Source: Oscillospiraceae bacterium (GTDB lineage Bacteria > Bacillota > Clostridia > Oscillospirales > Oscillospiraceae). From it: a DNA stretch of 10,411 nucleotides. Within the stretch, counting starts at the first letter, position 1, and the number at the start of each line of letters is the position of its first letter. The stretch is taken from positions 1-10,411 of the forward strand of contig WRMX01000045.1 in assembly GCA_009776905.1 (NCBI GenBank), written 5' to 3'. This document shows positions 1-5,874 of this stretch, piece by piece. The position numbers and the translations under genes are program-made. The notes under the pieces were generated by a model that was not told the origin of the DNA, did no database searches, and saw nothing but the letters and a program-made list of their open reading frames with translations.

Positions 1-87
1 AGAATGCCGCCGCTACGAGAAACGTACAGGTGCTTAACGAAGATGTGGCGGCAGAATGCCGCCGCTACGAGAAACGTACAGGTGCTT
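1..87. repeat. Two-copy 35-nt direct repeat at the window edge
   Basis: A 35-nt sequence beginning AGAATGCCGCCGCTACGAGA occurs at 1-35 and again, identical, at 53-87, a period of 52 nt. Because 52 is not a multiple of three, the two copies are read in different frames. In frame 2 the first copy reads ECRRYEKRTGA and then meets TAA at 35-37. It may therefore be the 3' end of an upstream gene whose tail was duplicated, as seen for cobD and cbiB in this window. Frames 1 and 3 are also open here, so which frame is coding cannot be decided from the window alone. An AAGGAGG at 102-108 has no start codon at normal distance. Confidence 0.7.
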
Positions 88-148
88 CGCGTCGGCCTTC
101 CAAGGAGGAAACCTCGCGACAAGTGTTGATTATTGGAGTTGATGTATT

Positions 149-796
149 TTGGTGCTGGTTTTCGGCGGGGCGTATCAGGGTATGCTGGAATATGCGCTGG
201 AGAGGTTCGGGTTTGACGAGAGCGATGTTTATGATATAGGCCAGACACGAAAAACCGGAGTGAACGACACTTTTCAGGGAGTGAACGACACATCAATTGG
301 AGTGAACGACAGTTTTCAGGGAGTGAACGACACAACCGGAGTGAACGACACTTTTCAGGGAGTGAACGACATAACCGGAGTGAACGACACTTTTCAGGGA
401 GTGAACGACATAACCGGAGTGAACGACACTTTTCAGGGAGTGAACGACATAACCGGAGTGAACGACAGTTTTCAAGGAGTGAACGACACAACCGGAGTGA
501 ACGACACTTTTCAGGGAGTGAACGACATTTCCACGGCGAAAGTCATTTGCGGTGTGGAACGGTGGCTGCTGGACATGGTGCGAGATGATATCGACACAGA
601 AGAAGCAATCCACAGATTTGCATCCGACAACGCCAACTCAGTCGTGATCTGCGAAGACATCACATGCGGAGTCGTCCCAATCGACCCGGTGATGAGGAAA
701 TGGCGGGAAGCGGTCGGCAGGGCGCTTGCGGTATTGGCGCGAGCATCGGACGAGGTGGTGCGCGTTTTTTGCGGACTGCCTATGAGGGTGAAATGA
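149..796 (+). CDS. cobU: CobU-like adenosylcobinamide kinase/guanylyltransferase with internal GVND repeats
   Basis: CobU phosphorylates adenosylcobinamide and transfers GMP to it before the lower ligand is joined. The identification rests on the ends. The N-terminus VLVFGGAYQG (residues 2-11) matches the CobU P-loop strand. The C-terminus has ICEDITCGVVPIDP, then R-x3-GRALAVLA and VFCGLPMRVK, matching the family's NE-x-G-x-GIVP, GR-x-N-x-x-LA and GLP-x-x-LK motifs. Residues 37-128 are a GVND repeat array, leaving a core of about 123 residues, like the short clostridial relatives. Two oddities bear on activity: the Walker A lysine is Met12 (GGAYQGML), and I see no HRxxRP guanylylation motif. 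The TTG start at 149 lies 10 nt after GGAG (135-138); an in-frame TGA at 140-142 rules out a longer form. ATG at 142 is in another frame, so a one-base error in the TTTT run (147-150) is possible. The stop overlaps the next start (ATGA). Function is probable; activity is uncertain. Confidence 0.72.
   Translation: MVLVFGGAYQGMLEYALERFGFDESDVYDIGQTRKTGVNDTFQGVNDTSIGVNDSFQGVNDTTGVNDTFQGVNDITGVNDTFQGVNDITGVNDTFQGVNDITGVNDSFQGVNDTTGVNDTFQGVNDISTAKVICGVERWLLDMVRDDIDTEEAIHRFASDNANSVVICEDITCGVVPIDPVMRKWREAVGRALAVLARASDEVVRVFCGLPMRVK
257..532 (+). repeat. In-frame 39-nt minisatellite encoding GVND repeats inside cobU
   Basis: Fourteen copies of GVND are encoded by GGAGTGAACGAC. They alternate mostly as a 7-residue unit (GVNDTFQ or GVNDSFQ) and a 6-residue unit (GVNDIT or GVNDTT), giving a 13-residue, 39-nt superunit. 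The first three units are 7-mers. All units are multiples of three, so the cobU frame is kept. Copies differ by single bases (ACT/AGT, ATA/ACA), which implies amplification followed by drift. The opposite strand is also open across the array (VVHS repeats), as expected from the periodicity; I do not read it as a gene. Confidence 0.95.
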
Positions 797-1380
797 TGAT
801 TTTGCACATTTTGAGGCATGGCAAGACCATCGCAAACGAAAAAAGGCTGTATTGCGGAAGCACCGATCTGCCACTCTCCGACGGCGGCAGGGAGGCAATC
901 ACGCAGTTGGCGGAGCAGGGCATATACCCTGCGGCTCCCGCTGTTCTATATACCAGCGGGCTTAAGAGGGCGCAGCAGACGGCGGAACTCATATATGGCG
1001 GCATGGATTTTAAGCCGATTCCGGATCTCAATGAATATGATTTCGGCGATTTCGAAATGATCAGCTATGACGACTTAAAGGAGCGCGAGAATTTTGTTGC
1101 ATGGCTGAACGATGAAACTGGCGATCTCCCGTGCCCGGACGGGGAGTGCATGAAGGAGTTCAAGGAACGGGTGGCACGGGGATTCGATATGTTGCTGGGG
1201 GAGATGAGAGCCAATGGGGAGCTGCCGGCGCTCCTTGTGACCCATGGAGGAGCAATCGTCAGCATTATGGACAGGCTCTTTCCGGACACATATGGGTATT
1301 ATGAGTGGCAACCTGAGACGGGACGCGGATATACGCTTACATTCGATTCTGATGGCTGCACCGGTTATACGAAGATATGA
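793..1380 (+). CDS. cobC: Histidine phosphatase, probable alpha-ribazole phosphatase (CobC)
   Basis: This is a cytoplasmic phosphatase of the phosphoglycerate-mutase-like histidine phosphatase superfamily. In B12 context it would remove the phosphate from alpha-ribazole-5'-phosphate or adenosylcobalamin-5'-phosphate. The RHG motif is at residues 8-10 (His9 would carry the phosphate) and is followed by the CGSTDLPLSDGG segment typical of CobC. The second arginine lies in SGLKRAQQTAE (Arg59), an acidic patch in LNEYDFGDFE (80-88), and the second histidine in VTHGG (His151). At 195 residues it has normal length. GAGG at 785-788 serves either ATG793, which overlaps the cobU stop as ATGA, or ATG796, which has better spacing. 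The overlap points to translational coupling with cobU. The superfamily is certain; the substrate is inferred from the motifs and neighbours. Confidence 0.78.
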   Translation: MMILHILRHGKTIANEKRLYCGSTDLPLSDGGREAITQLAEQGIYPAAPAVLYTSGLKRAQQTAELIYGGMDFKPIPDLNEYDFGDFEMISYDDLKERENFVAWLNDETGDLPCPDGECMKEFKERVARGFDMLLGEMRANGELPALLVTHGGAIVSIMDRLFPDTYGYYEWQPETGRGYTLTFDSDGCTGYTKI

Positions 1381-1438
1381 TGTGGTGTTGTGCGTCAGTC
1401 AGGCACTATGCTCGCAAGCTCCATCAGAACGACATTTA

Positions 1439-1468
1439 TTAAAGAACCCATGATATTGTAATTATAAT
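1439..1468 (+). promoter_or_regulatory. Possible sigma-70-type promoter for btuF
   Basis: A perfect TATAAT lies at 1463-1468, 37 nt before the btuF start and upstream of its ribosome site. The expected -35 position holds only TTAAAG (1439-1444, 18-nt spacing), a weak match, in a locally AT-rich stretch. The rest of the 124-nt gap after cobC shows no terminator and no complete riboswitch. Confidence 0.35.
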
Positions 1469-1504
1469 AAACAAAAAAACGAACAGGATGAAAAGGAGAA
1501 GAAA

Positions 1505-2635
1505 ATGAAAATTTGGAAAAGACTCGTAATTGTACTTATGGTAGCGGCATTGCTGGCCGTCGTCGCATCGTGTGGCGGGGACAAGAAGGAGGATTCATCA
1601 GCGGAGAATTCCAACGCTACGGAGCAGGGCACGACCTCCGGGCAGAACGCGCAGACAGAGCAGCAGAATCAGGACGAGCAGCAGAACACCGTCGACCTTC
1701 CGCCGCCGCCCGACTCTGGGGAGCAGTCGGCTTCCGCCGACAACCAAGCAAGCGCGGATGATGGTTCGGCATCGAATGGGGCTGAAGCAGCCAACCAGCC
1801 GCCGGCCGCGGCCATCAATGTGGACAGGGGCGGCAACCCGATATCGCTGCCCGCCAATATTGACAGGATCATTTCGATGGGGCCGTCGAACACCGAGGTT
1901 ATCGTCGCGCTGGGGTTTGCGGACAAAATCATCGCGACGGATACGTATTCCGAAAACGTCCCGGGCATCAAGGAAGGCATTTCGATGTTTTCGATGATGG
2001 CGCCCGATGCGGAGCAGATCATCAGCATGGCTCCGGATGTCATCTTTGTCACGGGGATGAGCCTGTCAGGCGGCGACGACCCGTTCCAGATCATCGCCGA
2101 TACGGGCATCTGCATAGTATACATACCGTCCAGCACGAGCATTGAGGCTATCAAAGACGATATCCGGTTTTTCGCATCTGTTCTGGGCGCTGTTGAGAGC
2201 GGCGAGAAAATCATTGGCGACATGCAGAAAGAGATCGACGAAATCGTCACTGCGACGAAGGCGGTCGGTGTCTCGAAGAAGGTGTATTTCGAGATAAGCG
2301 CCGCGCCGTACATGTATAGTTTCGGCCACAGCACGTTCCTGAACGAAATGATAGAGCTGCTCGGAGCGGAGAATATATTTGCTTCGCAGGAGAGCTGGAT
2401 ATCGGTCGCGGACGAGGCGATCCTGGCGGCGGACCCCGATGTCATCCTCACTAGCGTCAACTATATCGACGACCCGATCGGAGAGATTTTGTCGCGCGAT
2501 GGCTGGAGCAGCATTACTGCAATCAAAGACAATGCTGTCTACTATATCAGCACCGATGCAAGCAATCGCCCAAGCCAAAACATCGTGATTGCGCTGCGGC
2601 AGATGGCCGAGGCCATCTATCCGGGAATCTTTTGA
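1505..2635 (+). CDS. btuF: Cobalamin ABC transporter substrate-binding lipoprotein (BtuF)
   Basis: This is the extracytoplasmic corrinoid-capture component for BtuCD. The N-terminus MKIWKRL plus a hydrophobic stretch ends in the lipobox VASC. Cys23 would be lipidated, anchoring the protein on the outer face of the membrane. Residues 24-103 are a long disordered linker rich in Gln, Glu, Ala, Ser and Pro, longer than the usual tether. The binding domain runs from about 104 to 376. It opens with a strand like INVDRGGNPI, followed by RIISMGPSNTEVIVALG (121-137), the hallmark of the BtuF/FepB class III binding proteins. At 376 residues it exceeds a typical BtuF because of the linker. AAGGAG (1493-1498) lies 6 nt before ATG. 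The family also binds haem and siderophores; cobalamin is inferred from the surrounding cob genes and the adjacent btuCD. Confidence 0.87.
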   Translation: MKIWKRLVIVLMVAALLAVVASCGGDKKEDSSAENSNATEQGTTSGQNAQTEQQNQDEQQNTVDLPPPPDSGEQSASADNQASADDGSASNGAEAANQPPAAAINVDRGGNPISLPANIDRIISMGPSNTEVIVALGFADKIIATDTYSENVPGIKEGISMFSMMAPDAEQIISMAPDVIFVTGMSLSGGDDPFQIIADTGICIVYIPSSTSIEAIKDDIRFFASVLGAVESGEKIIGDMQKEIDEIVTATKAVGVSKKVYFEISAAPYMYSFGHSTFLNEMIELLGAENIFASQESWISVADEAILAADPDVILTSVNYIDDPIGEILSRDGWSSITAIKDNAVYYISTDASNRPSQNIVIALRQMAEAIYPGIF

Positions 2636-2643
2636 TTGACGAA

Positions 2644-2712
2644 TTAACGTGGGCTCCGCTTACAGCTTAACGTGGGCTCCGCTTACAGCTTAACGTGGGC
2701 TCCGCCTACAGC
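2644..2712 (+). repeat. Three tandem 23-nt repeats between btuF and btuC
   Basis: The 23-nt unit begins TTAACGTGGGCTCCGCTTAC and repeats at 2644-2666, 2667-2689 and 2690-2712; the third copy has one change (CGCC for CGCT). The array begins 9 nt after the btuF stop. It contributes one arm of the inverted repeat described separately. No open reading frame depends on it, although one frame reads through it into btuC. Confidence 0.93.
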
Positions 2713-2818
2713 CCGAACGCCTCGCATACGCGTTGCGATAGTGCCTTATCGACTTACAATGTCGCGCGGCGTCCGGGGGCGGAAGCCCCACGTTAGAATG
2801 AATGTGGGTTACCCACAT
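2691..2818 (+). promoter_or_regulatory. Structured btuF-btuC intergenic RNA with nested hairpins
   Basis: TAACGTGGGCTCCGC (2691-2705) is almost the reverse complement of 2779-2795 (GCGGAAGCCCCACGTTA), differing by two one-base insertions. Inside the second arm, GGGGC-GGAA-GCCCC (2776-2789) forms a five-pair GC hairpin with a GNRA-type loop. Just downstream, ATGTGGG-TTA-CCCACAT (2802-2818) is a perfect seven-pair hairpin 12 nt before btuC. GTGGG and CCCAC elements occur several times, so alternative pairings compete. It could lower btuC expression relative to btuF or protect the btuF mRNA end. There is no T-tract, so a simple intrinsic terminator is not supported. The role is inferred. Confidence 0.4.
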
Positions 2819-2830
2819 GGACGAGACAAT

Positions 2831-3847
2831 ATGAAAACAAAAACGATCGTTACAATTTGCGTTGCGCTAGTGGTTTTGGTATTGGGCGTCGCCTTCGGAA
2901 GCGTCTGGGTGCCACCGGGCGAGATCATCAACGTAGTGCGCAATAAGATATTTGGATACGACATTGCCGGGATCGTAGACAGCTCATCCGTCGCTATCGT
3001 ATGGACGCTGCGGCTGCCGCGCGCTTTGCTGGCGTTCCTCGTTGGCGCTGCGCTGTCCTGCAGCGGAGCCGTCATGCAGTCGATCCTGCGCAACCCGCTC
3101 GCGTCCTCATATACGTTGGGGGTTTCTTCGGGAGCCTCGCTCGGCGCGTGCATCGTCATACTATATAACATCACCATACCATTCCTCTCCGTAATGACTC
3201 TGCCCATTGTCGGCTTTGTATTCGGATTTGGGACAATCCTGCTCTCCATCGCCTTCGCGTCGCGCATTGACGGGCAGATGCAGAACAATACCATTATCCT
3301 GACAGGCATGGTGTTCTCTCTTTTCGTAAATGCCATCACCACGCTTTTGTCGGCAATGTCGAGGGAGCATCTCCAGCGGCTGCTGTTCTGGCAGATGGGC
3401 AGCTTTTCCGCAAGGGGATGGGCGCCCGTATACATACTCGCGCCAATCGTGGTCATAGGCACATTTCTGGTTTTACACTACAACAGGGAGCTGGATATGA
3501 TGACTTTTGGCGAGGATCAGGCGAAGACGATGGGGGTCGACATCAAAAGGGTGAAGTGGATACTATTGATTGTCGGCGCCGCGCTCACGGGATGCGCCAT
3601 TGCGTTCGTCGGCGTCATCGGTTTTGTGGATCTGGTCGCGCCGCACGTTGTGCGAAGGCTGTTCGGATCGTCGCACAAGCGGGTGATTCCCATGTCCATG
3701 CTGTTCGGAGGCGCGTTCATGGTGATTTGCGACCTCGCGGCGAGGACCGTCGTCTCGCCGAGCGAGCTTCCGGTTGGCGCGGTGACCGCCATTATCGGCG
3801 CGCCGTTTTTCGCCTATATATATTTTCGCAAGAAGGAGGTTGTATAA
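2831..3847 (+). CDS. btuC: Cobalamin ABC transporter permease (BtuC, FecCD family)
   Basis: This is the integral membrane subunit that forms the corrinoid pathway with BtuD and receives substrate from BtuF. The 338-residue length fits the family, which usually has ten helices. Recognisable FecCD segments are RLPRALLAFLVGAALS-x-SGA (61-80), then the LRNPLASSYTLGVSSGAS stretch (86-103), GVIGFVDLVAPHVVR (261-275) with the following coupling-helix region, and ELPVGAVTAIIGAPFF (312-327). The start at ATG2831 (MKTKTIVT) directly precedes the first membrane helix. Longer in-frame starts exist at 2672 and 2798, but they would translate the intergenic repeats and hairpins into a basic, non-homologous extension. 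No strong ribosome site precedes 2831, so expression may be low or structure-dependent. The stop overlaps btuD (TAATG). Confidence 0.9.
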   Translation: MKTKTIVTICVALVVLVLGVAFGSVWVPPGEIINVVRNKIFGYDIAGIVDSSSVAIVWTLRLPRALLAFLVGAALSCSGAVMQSILRNPLASSYTLGVSSGASLGACIVILYNITIPFLSVMTLPIVGFVFGFGTILLSIAFASRIDGQMQNNTIILTGMVFSLFVNAITTLLSAMSREHLQRLLFWQMGSFSARGWAPVYILAPIVVIGTFLVLHYNRELDMMTFGEDQAKTMGVDIKRVKWILLIVGAALTGCAIAFVGVIGFVDLVAPHVVRRLFGSSHKRVIPMSMLFGGAFMVICDLAARTVVSPSELPVGAVTAIIGAPFFAYIYFRKKEVV

Positions 3848-4617
3848 TGCTGACGCTTTATGATGTTTCTGCAGGGTATAACGGAGTGGATGTCGTCAGG
3901 CATATTTCGCTATGCGTGCGAAACAACGAGAATCTTTCAATTATCGGGCCGAACGGCTGCGGCAAGACGACGCTGTTGAAGGCTGTCGCGAGTTTGTTGC
4001 CTTTCTCGGGCGATATCGAAATCGACGGCAGGCCCGTCGTCAAAATGAAGCATAAGGAAGTGTCGCGCAGGATCGCCATGCTGTGCCAGATGTCCGGGGT
4101 CTACTTCTCATATTCTGTCTTCGACACTGTGATGATGGGGCGATACTTGCATATCAAGGACAAGCTGCTGGGGCTGCCGTCGGAAAGGGACAAGGCGCTC
4201 GTGATGGAGTGCCTCGAAGCTGTTGACCTTGTTGCCGAGGCGGACAGGCCGATTACGACGCTGTCCGGAGGGCAGATGCAGCGCGTGTTTTTGGCGAGGA
4301 CATTGGCGCAGGAGCCGGAGATCATCCTGCTCGACGAGCCTACGAACCATCTCGACCTCAAGTATCAGATCGAGCTGATTGAATATTTGAAGGCGTGGGC
4401 CGTGCATGGCGAGCGCGCGGTCATCGGGGTATTGCACGATATAAATCTGGCGATGAAGCTCAGCGACAATATTATGGTGATGAAAGATGGCGAGATTTGC
4501 GTCCAGGGGAAGGTGAGCGATGTCATCACCGGCTCTTTGTTAGAAAACGTTTATGATATCGATGTGGCGCAGTATATGCGCGAGTCTTTGCACAAATGGG
4601 ATTGTTTGAAGCAATGA
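3847..4617 (+). CDS. btuD: Cobalamin ABC transporter ATP-binding protein (BtuD)
   Basis: This cytoplasmic ATPase powers BtuC. All nucleotide-binding elements are intact in 256 residues: Walker A GPNGCGKTT (34-42), Q-loop Gln81, signature LSGGQ (139-143) followed by MQRVFLAR, Walker B IILLDE (159-164), D-loop around LDLK (169-172), and switch His197 in VLHD. The layout and length match FecE/BtuD-type importers. AAGGAGG (3833-3839) sits 7 nt before ATG, and the start shares one base with the btuC stop, so the two are translationally coupled. The 3' end overlaps cbiB. Specificity for corrinoids is inferred from the operon; the ATPase family is certain. Confidence 0.92.
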   Translation: MLTLYDVSAGYNGVDVVRHISLCVRNNENLSIIGPNGCGKTTLLKAVASLLPFSGDIEIDGRPVVKMKHKEVSRRIAMLCQMSGVYFSYSVFDTVMMGRYLHIKDKLLGLPSERDKALVMECLEAVDLVAEADRPITTLSGGQMQRVFLARTLAQEPEIILLDEPTNHLDLKYQIELIEYLKAWAVHGERAVIGVLHDINLAMKLSDNIMVMKDGEICVQGKVSDVITGSLLENVYDIDVAQYMRESLHKWDCLKQ

Positions 4618-5720
4618 TTTTGCCGATTGCGGCCGTCGCGGGGTTTGTCGCGGATTTCGTTTTTGGGGATCCGGTTTACTGGTTCCATCCCGTGAGGCTG
4701 ATGGGGCGGGTCATTGCCGCCGGTGAAAGGCTTTTTCTCGGGGCGCCGGTTGCCGAAGGCGATGCTGCGGAGGCCGGGGCTCCGGTGGACTCAAGCGCTG
4801 CTGCGGAGGGCGTGGCGAATAAGACTGCAGACGATGCTGCGGAGGCCGGGGCGGCCAGGGGCGCAGTCGATGGCGATGCGTCCGCGAAATCGAGCGGCAC
4901 CGCTTTGCAATTCTTGTCGGGCATGGCAACTACAGTGCTTCTGGTATCTGCGAGCTTCGCTATACCTTATGTGCTGCTCTTTTTTATTTACAAAGCAAGC
5001 ATCGTCGCAGGATTGGCGGTAGAGGCGGCGTTTATCTATCAAATCATGGCGACGAAAGCGCTTAAAAACGAAAGCATGCTCGTGTACAAAAGCCTCGACG
5101 AAAACGATATAGAAAAAGCGAGATATTACGTTTCTCGCATTGTCGGGCGCGACACGCAGGAGCTAAATGAAGAGGAAATTGCCAAGGCGGCCGTTGAGTC
5201 CATCGCGGAGAGTCTTTCCGATGGGGTCATTGCGCCGCTTTTGTTTATATTTATCGGGGGCGCTCCGCTGGGGTTCGCTTTCAAGGCGGTCAGCACCCTA
5301 GATTCGATGGTTGGTTATAGGAACGAGAGATACGAGCATTTCGGGAAGCTCGCCGCGCGGCTCGATGATGCCGCAAACTTTGTGCCGGCGAGGCTTTCGG
5401 CATTGCTGATGATTTTCGGCGCGATGATATGCGGGTACGATTACAGGGGGGCGTGGCGGGTCTATATTCGGGACAGGTACAAGCACAAGAGCCCAAATTC
5501 CGCGCATACGGAGTCGGCGTGCGCGGGCGCGCTGGGTATTGCTCTTTCGGGCGACAATTATTATGGAGGGCAGCTCGTTTCCAAGCCTGTGATCGGCGAC
5601 AAGTTGCGTAGCGTGGAAAAAGGTGATATTATTGCCGCGAACAGATTGATGTATGCAACTGCTTGGCTTTGCGTGGCGCTGGGCGTCGCGGCGCGGGTAT
5701 TGCTCGCGGTGTTGGTGTAA
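4614..5720 (+). CDS. cbiB: Adenosylcobinamide-phosphate synthase CbiB (integral membrane)
   Basis: CbiB condenses adenosylcobyric acid with (R)-1-amino-2-propanol or its phosphate, the product of CobD encoded downstream. Family motifs, numbered from ATG4614: FGDP (17-20), HPVRLMG (25-31), ESIAESLSDGVIAPLLF (195-211), STLDSMVGY (227-235), RLDDAANFVPARL (249-261) and HKSPNSAHTES (291-301). Several hydrophobic helices fit its membrane location. At 368 residues it is about 50 longer than usual, because an Ala/Gly/Asp-rich insertion occupies residues 44-94, directly after the first conserved block. ATG4614 overlaps the btuD stop (ATGA) and places GDP at the usual distance from the N-terminus; ATG4596 is an in-frame alternative adding six residues. 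The 3' end is duplicated downstream. The enzyme assignment is secure; the start is less so. Confidence 0.9.
   Translation: MILPIAAVAGFVADFVFGDPVYWFHPVRLMGRVIAAGERLFLGAPVAEGDAAEAGAPVDSSAAAEGVANKTADDAAEAGAARGAVDGDASAKSSGTALQFLSGMATTVLLVSASFAIPYVLLFFIYKASIVAGLAVEAAFIYQIMATKALKNESMLVYKSLDENDIEKARYYVSRIVGRDTQELNEEEIAKAAVESIAESLSDGVIAPLLFIFIGGAPLGFAFKAVSTLDSMVGYRNERYEHFGKLAARLDDAANFVPARLSALLMIFGAMICGYDYRGAWRVYIRDRYKHKSPNSAHTESACAGALGIALSGDNYYGGQLVSKPVIGDKLRSVEKGDIIAANRLMYATAWLCVALGVAARVLLAVLV
4760..4852 (+). repeat. Exact 21-nt repeat within the cbiB insertion
   Basis: The 21-nt sequence CGATGCTGCGGAGGCCGGGG followed by C occurs at 4760-4780 and 4832-4852, 72 nt apart, so in frame. A third partial copy (GCTGCTGCGGAGGGC) begins near 4796. 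Each copy encodes DAAEAGA or a variant, and together they make up most of the Ala-rich stretch that interrupts CbiB. Confidence 0.85.
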
Positions 5721-5820
5721 TGCAATAGATATTGGTATAACGCAACAGGTGTTGGTGTAACGCAACAGGTGTTGGTGAAACGCAGCGGGTATTGCTCGCG
5801 GTGTTGGTGTAATGCAATAC
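5693..5820 (+). repeat. Tandem duplication of the cbiB 3' end
   Basis: A 35-nt segment covering the last cbiB codons, the TAA stop and the next seven bases (5693-5727) recurs exactly at 5785-5819. Between and within the copies are 20-nt units of the form GTGTTGGTGTAACGCAACAG, at 5709-5728, 5729-5748, 5749-5768, 5769-5788 and 5801-5820, with one to six changes each. Most units repeat the VLV-stop ending of CbiB. The array ends at the hairpin that closes the operon. Confidence 0.9.
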
Positions 5821-5859
5821 AAGGGCGGCGTTTACCGCCACCCTTGCATATTTATTTCG
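5820..5859 (+). terminator. Stem-loop between convergent cbiB and the reductase gene
   Basis: CAAGGG (5820-5825) pairs with CCCTTG (5841-5846). A C-A mismatch and GGCG/CGCC (5827-5830 with 5836-5839) then lead to a five-base loop. The downstream side is moderately T-rich (GCATATTTATTTC), so it could terminate cbiB transcription. There is no comparable U-tract on the other strand, so bidirectional use is doubtful. Confidence 0.55.
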
Positions 5860-5874
5860 AGCGAGTGATGAAAA

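Noticed and set aside
257..532. CRISPR array
   Set aside because: The regular GVND-coding repeats have no unique spacers; the segments between the 12-nt cores are themselves repeated. The frame of a recognisable protein runs through, and no cas genes are present.
293..613. 106-residue open frame on the - strand with VVHS repeats
   Set aside because: It is the mirror of the in-frame repeat in cobU and has no ribosome site or known motif.
1397..1415. B12-box-like string AGTCAGGCACTATGCTCGC before btuF
   Set aside because: It resembles the cobalamin riboswitch box, but the required GCCACTG-type element and supporting stems are absent upstream, where the sequence is still cobC coding. It is too short and divergent to call a riboswitch.
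1669..2460. 263-residue open frame on the - strand within btuF
   Set aside because: It is antisense to a clear binding-protein gene, has no homology I recognise and no ribosome site, and is explained by the codon use of btuF.
2672..2830. 53-residue N-terminal extension of BtuC
   Set aside because: It would translate the 23-nt repeats and hairpins into a basic, non-conserved stretch. The permease family starts just before the first membrane helix, which fits ATG2831.
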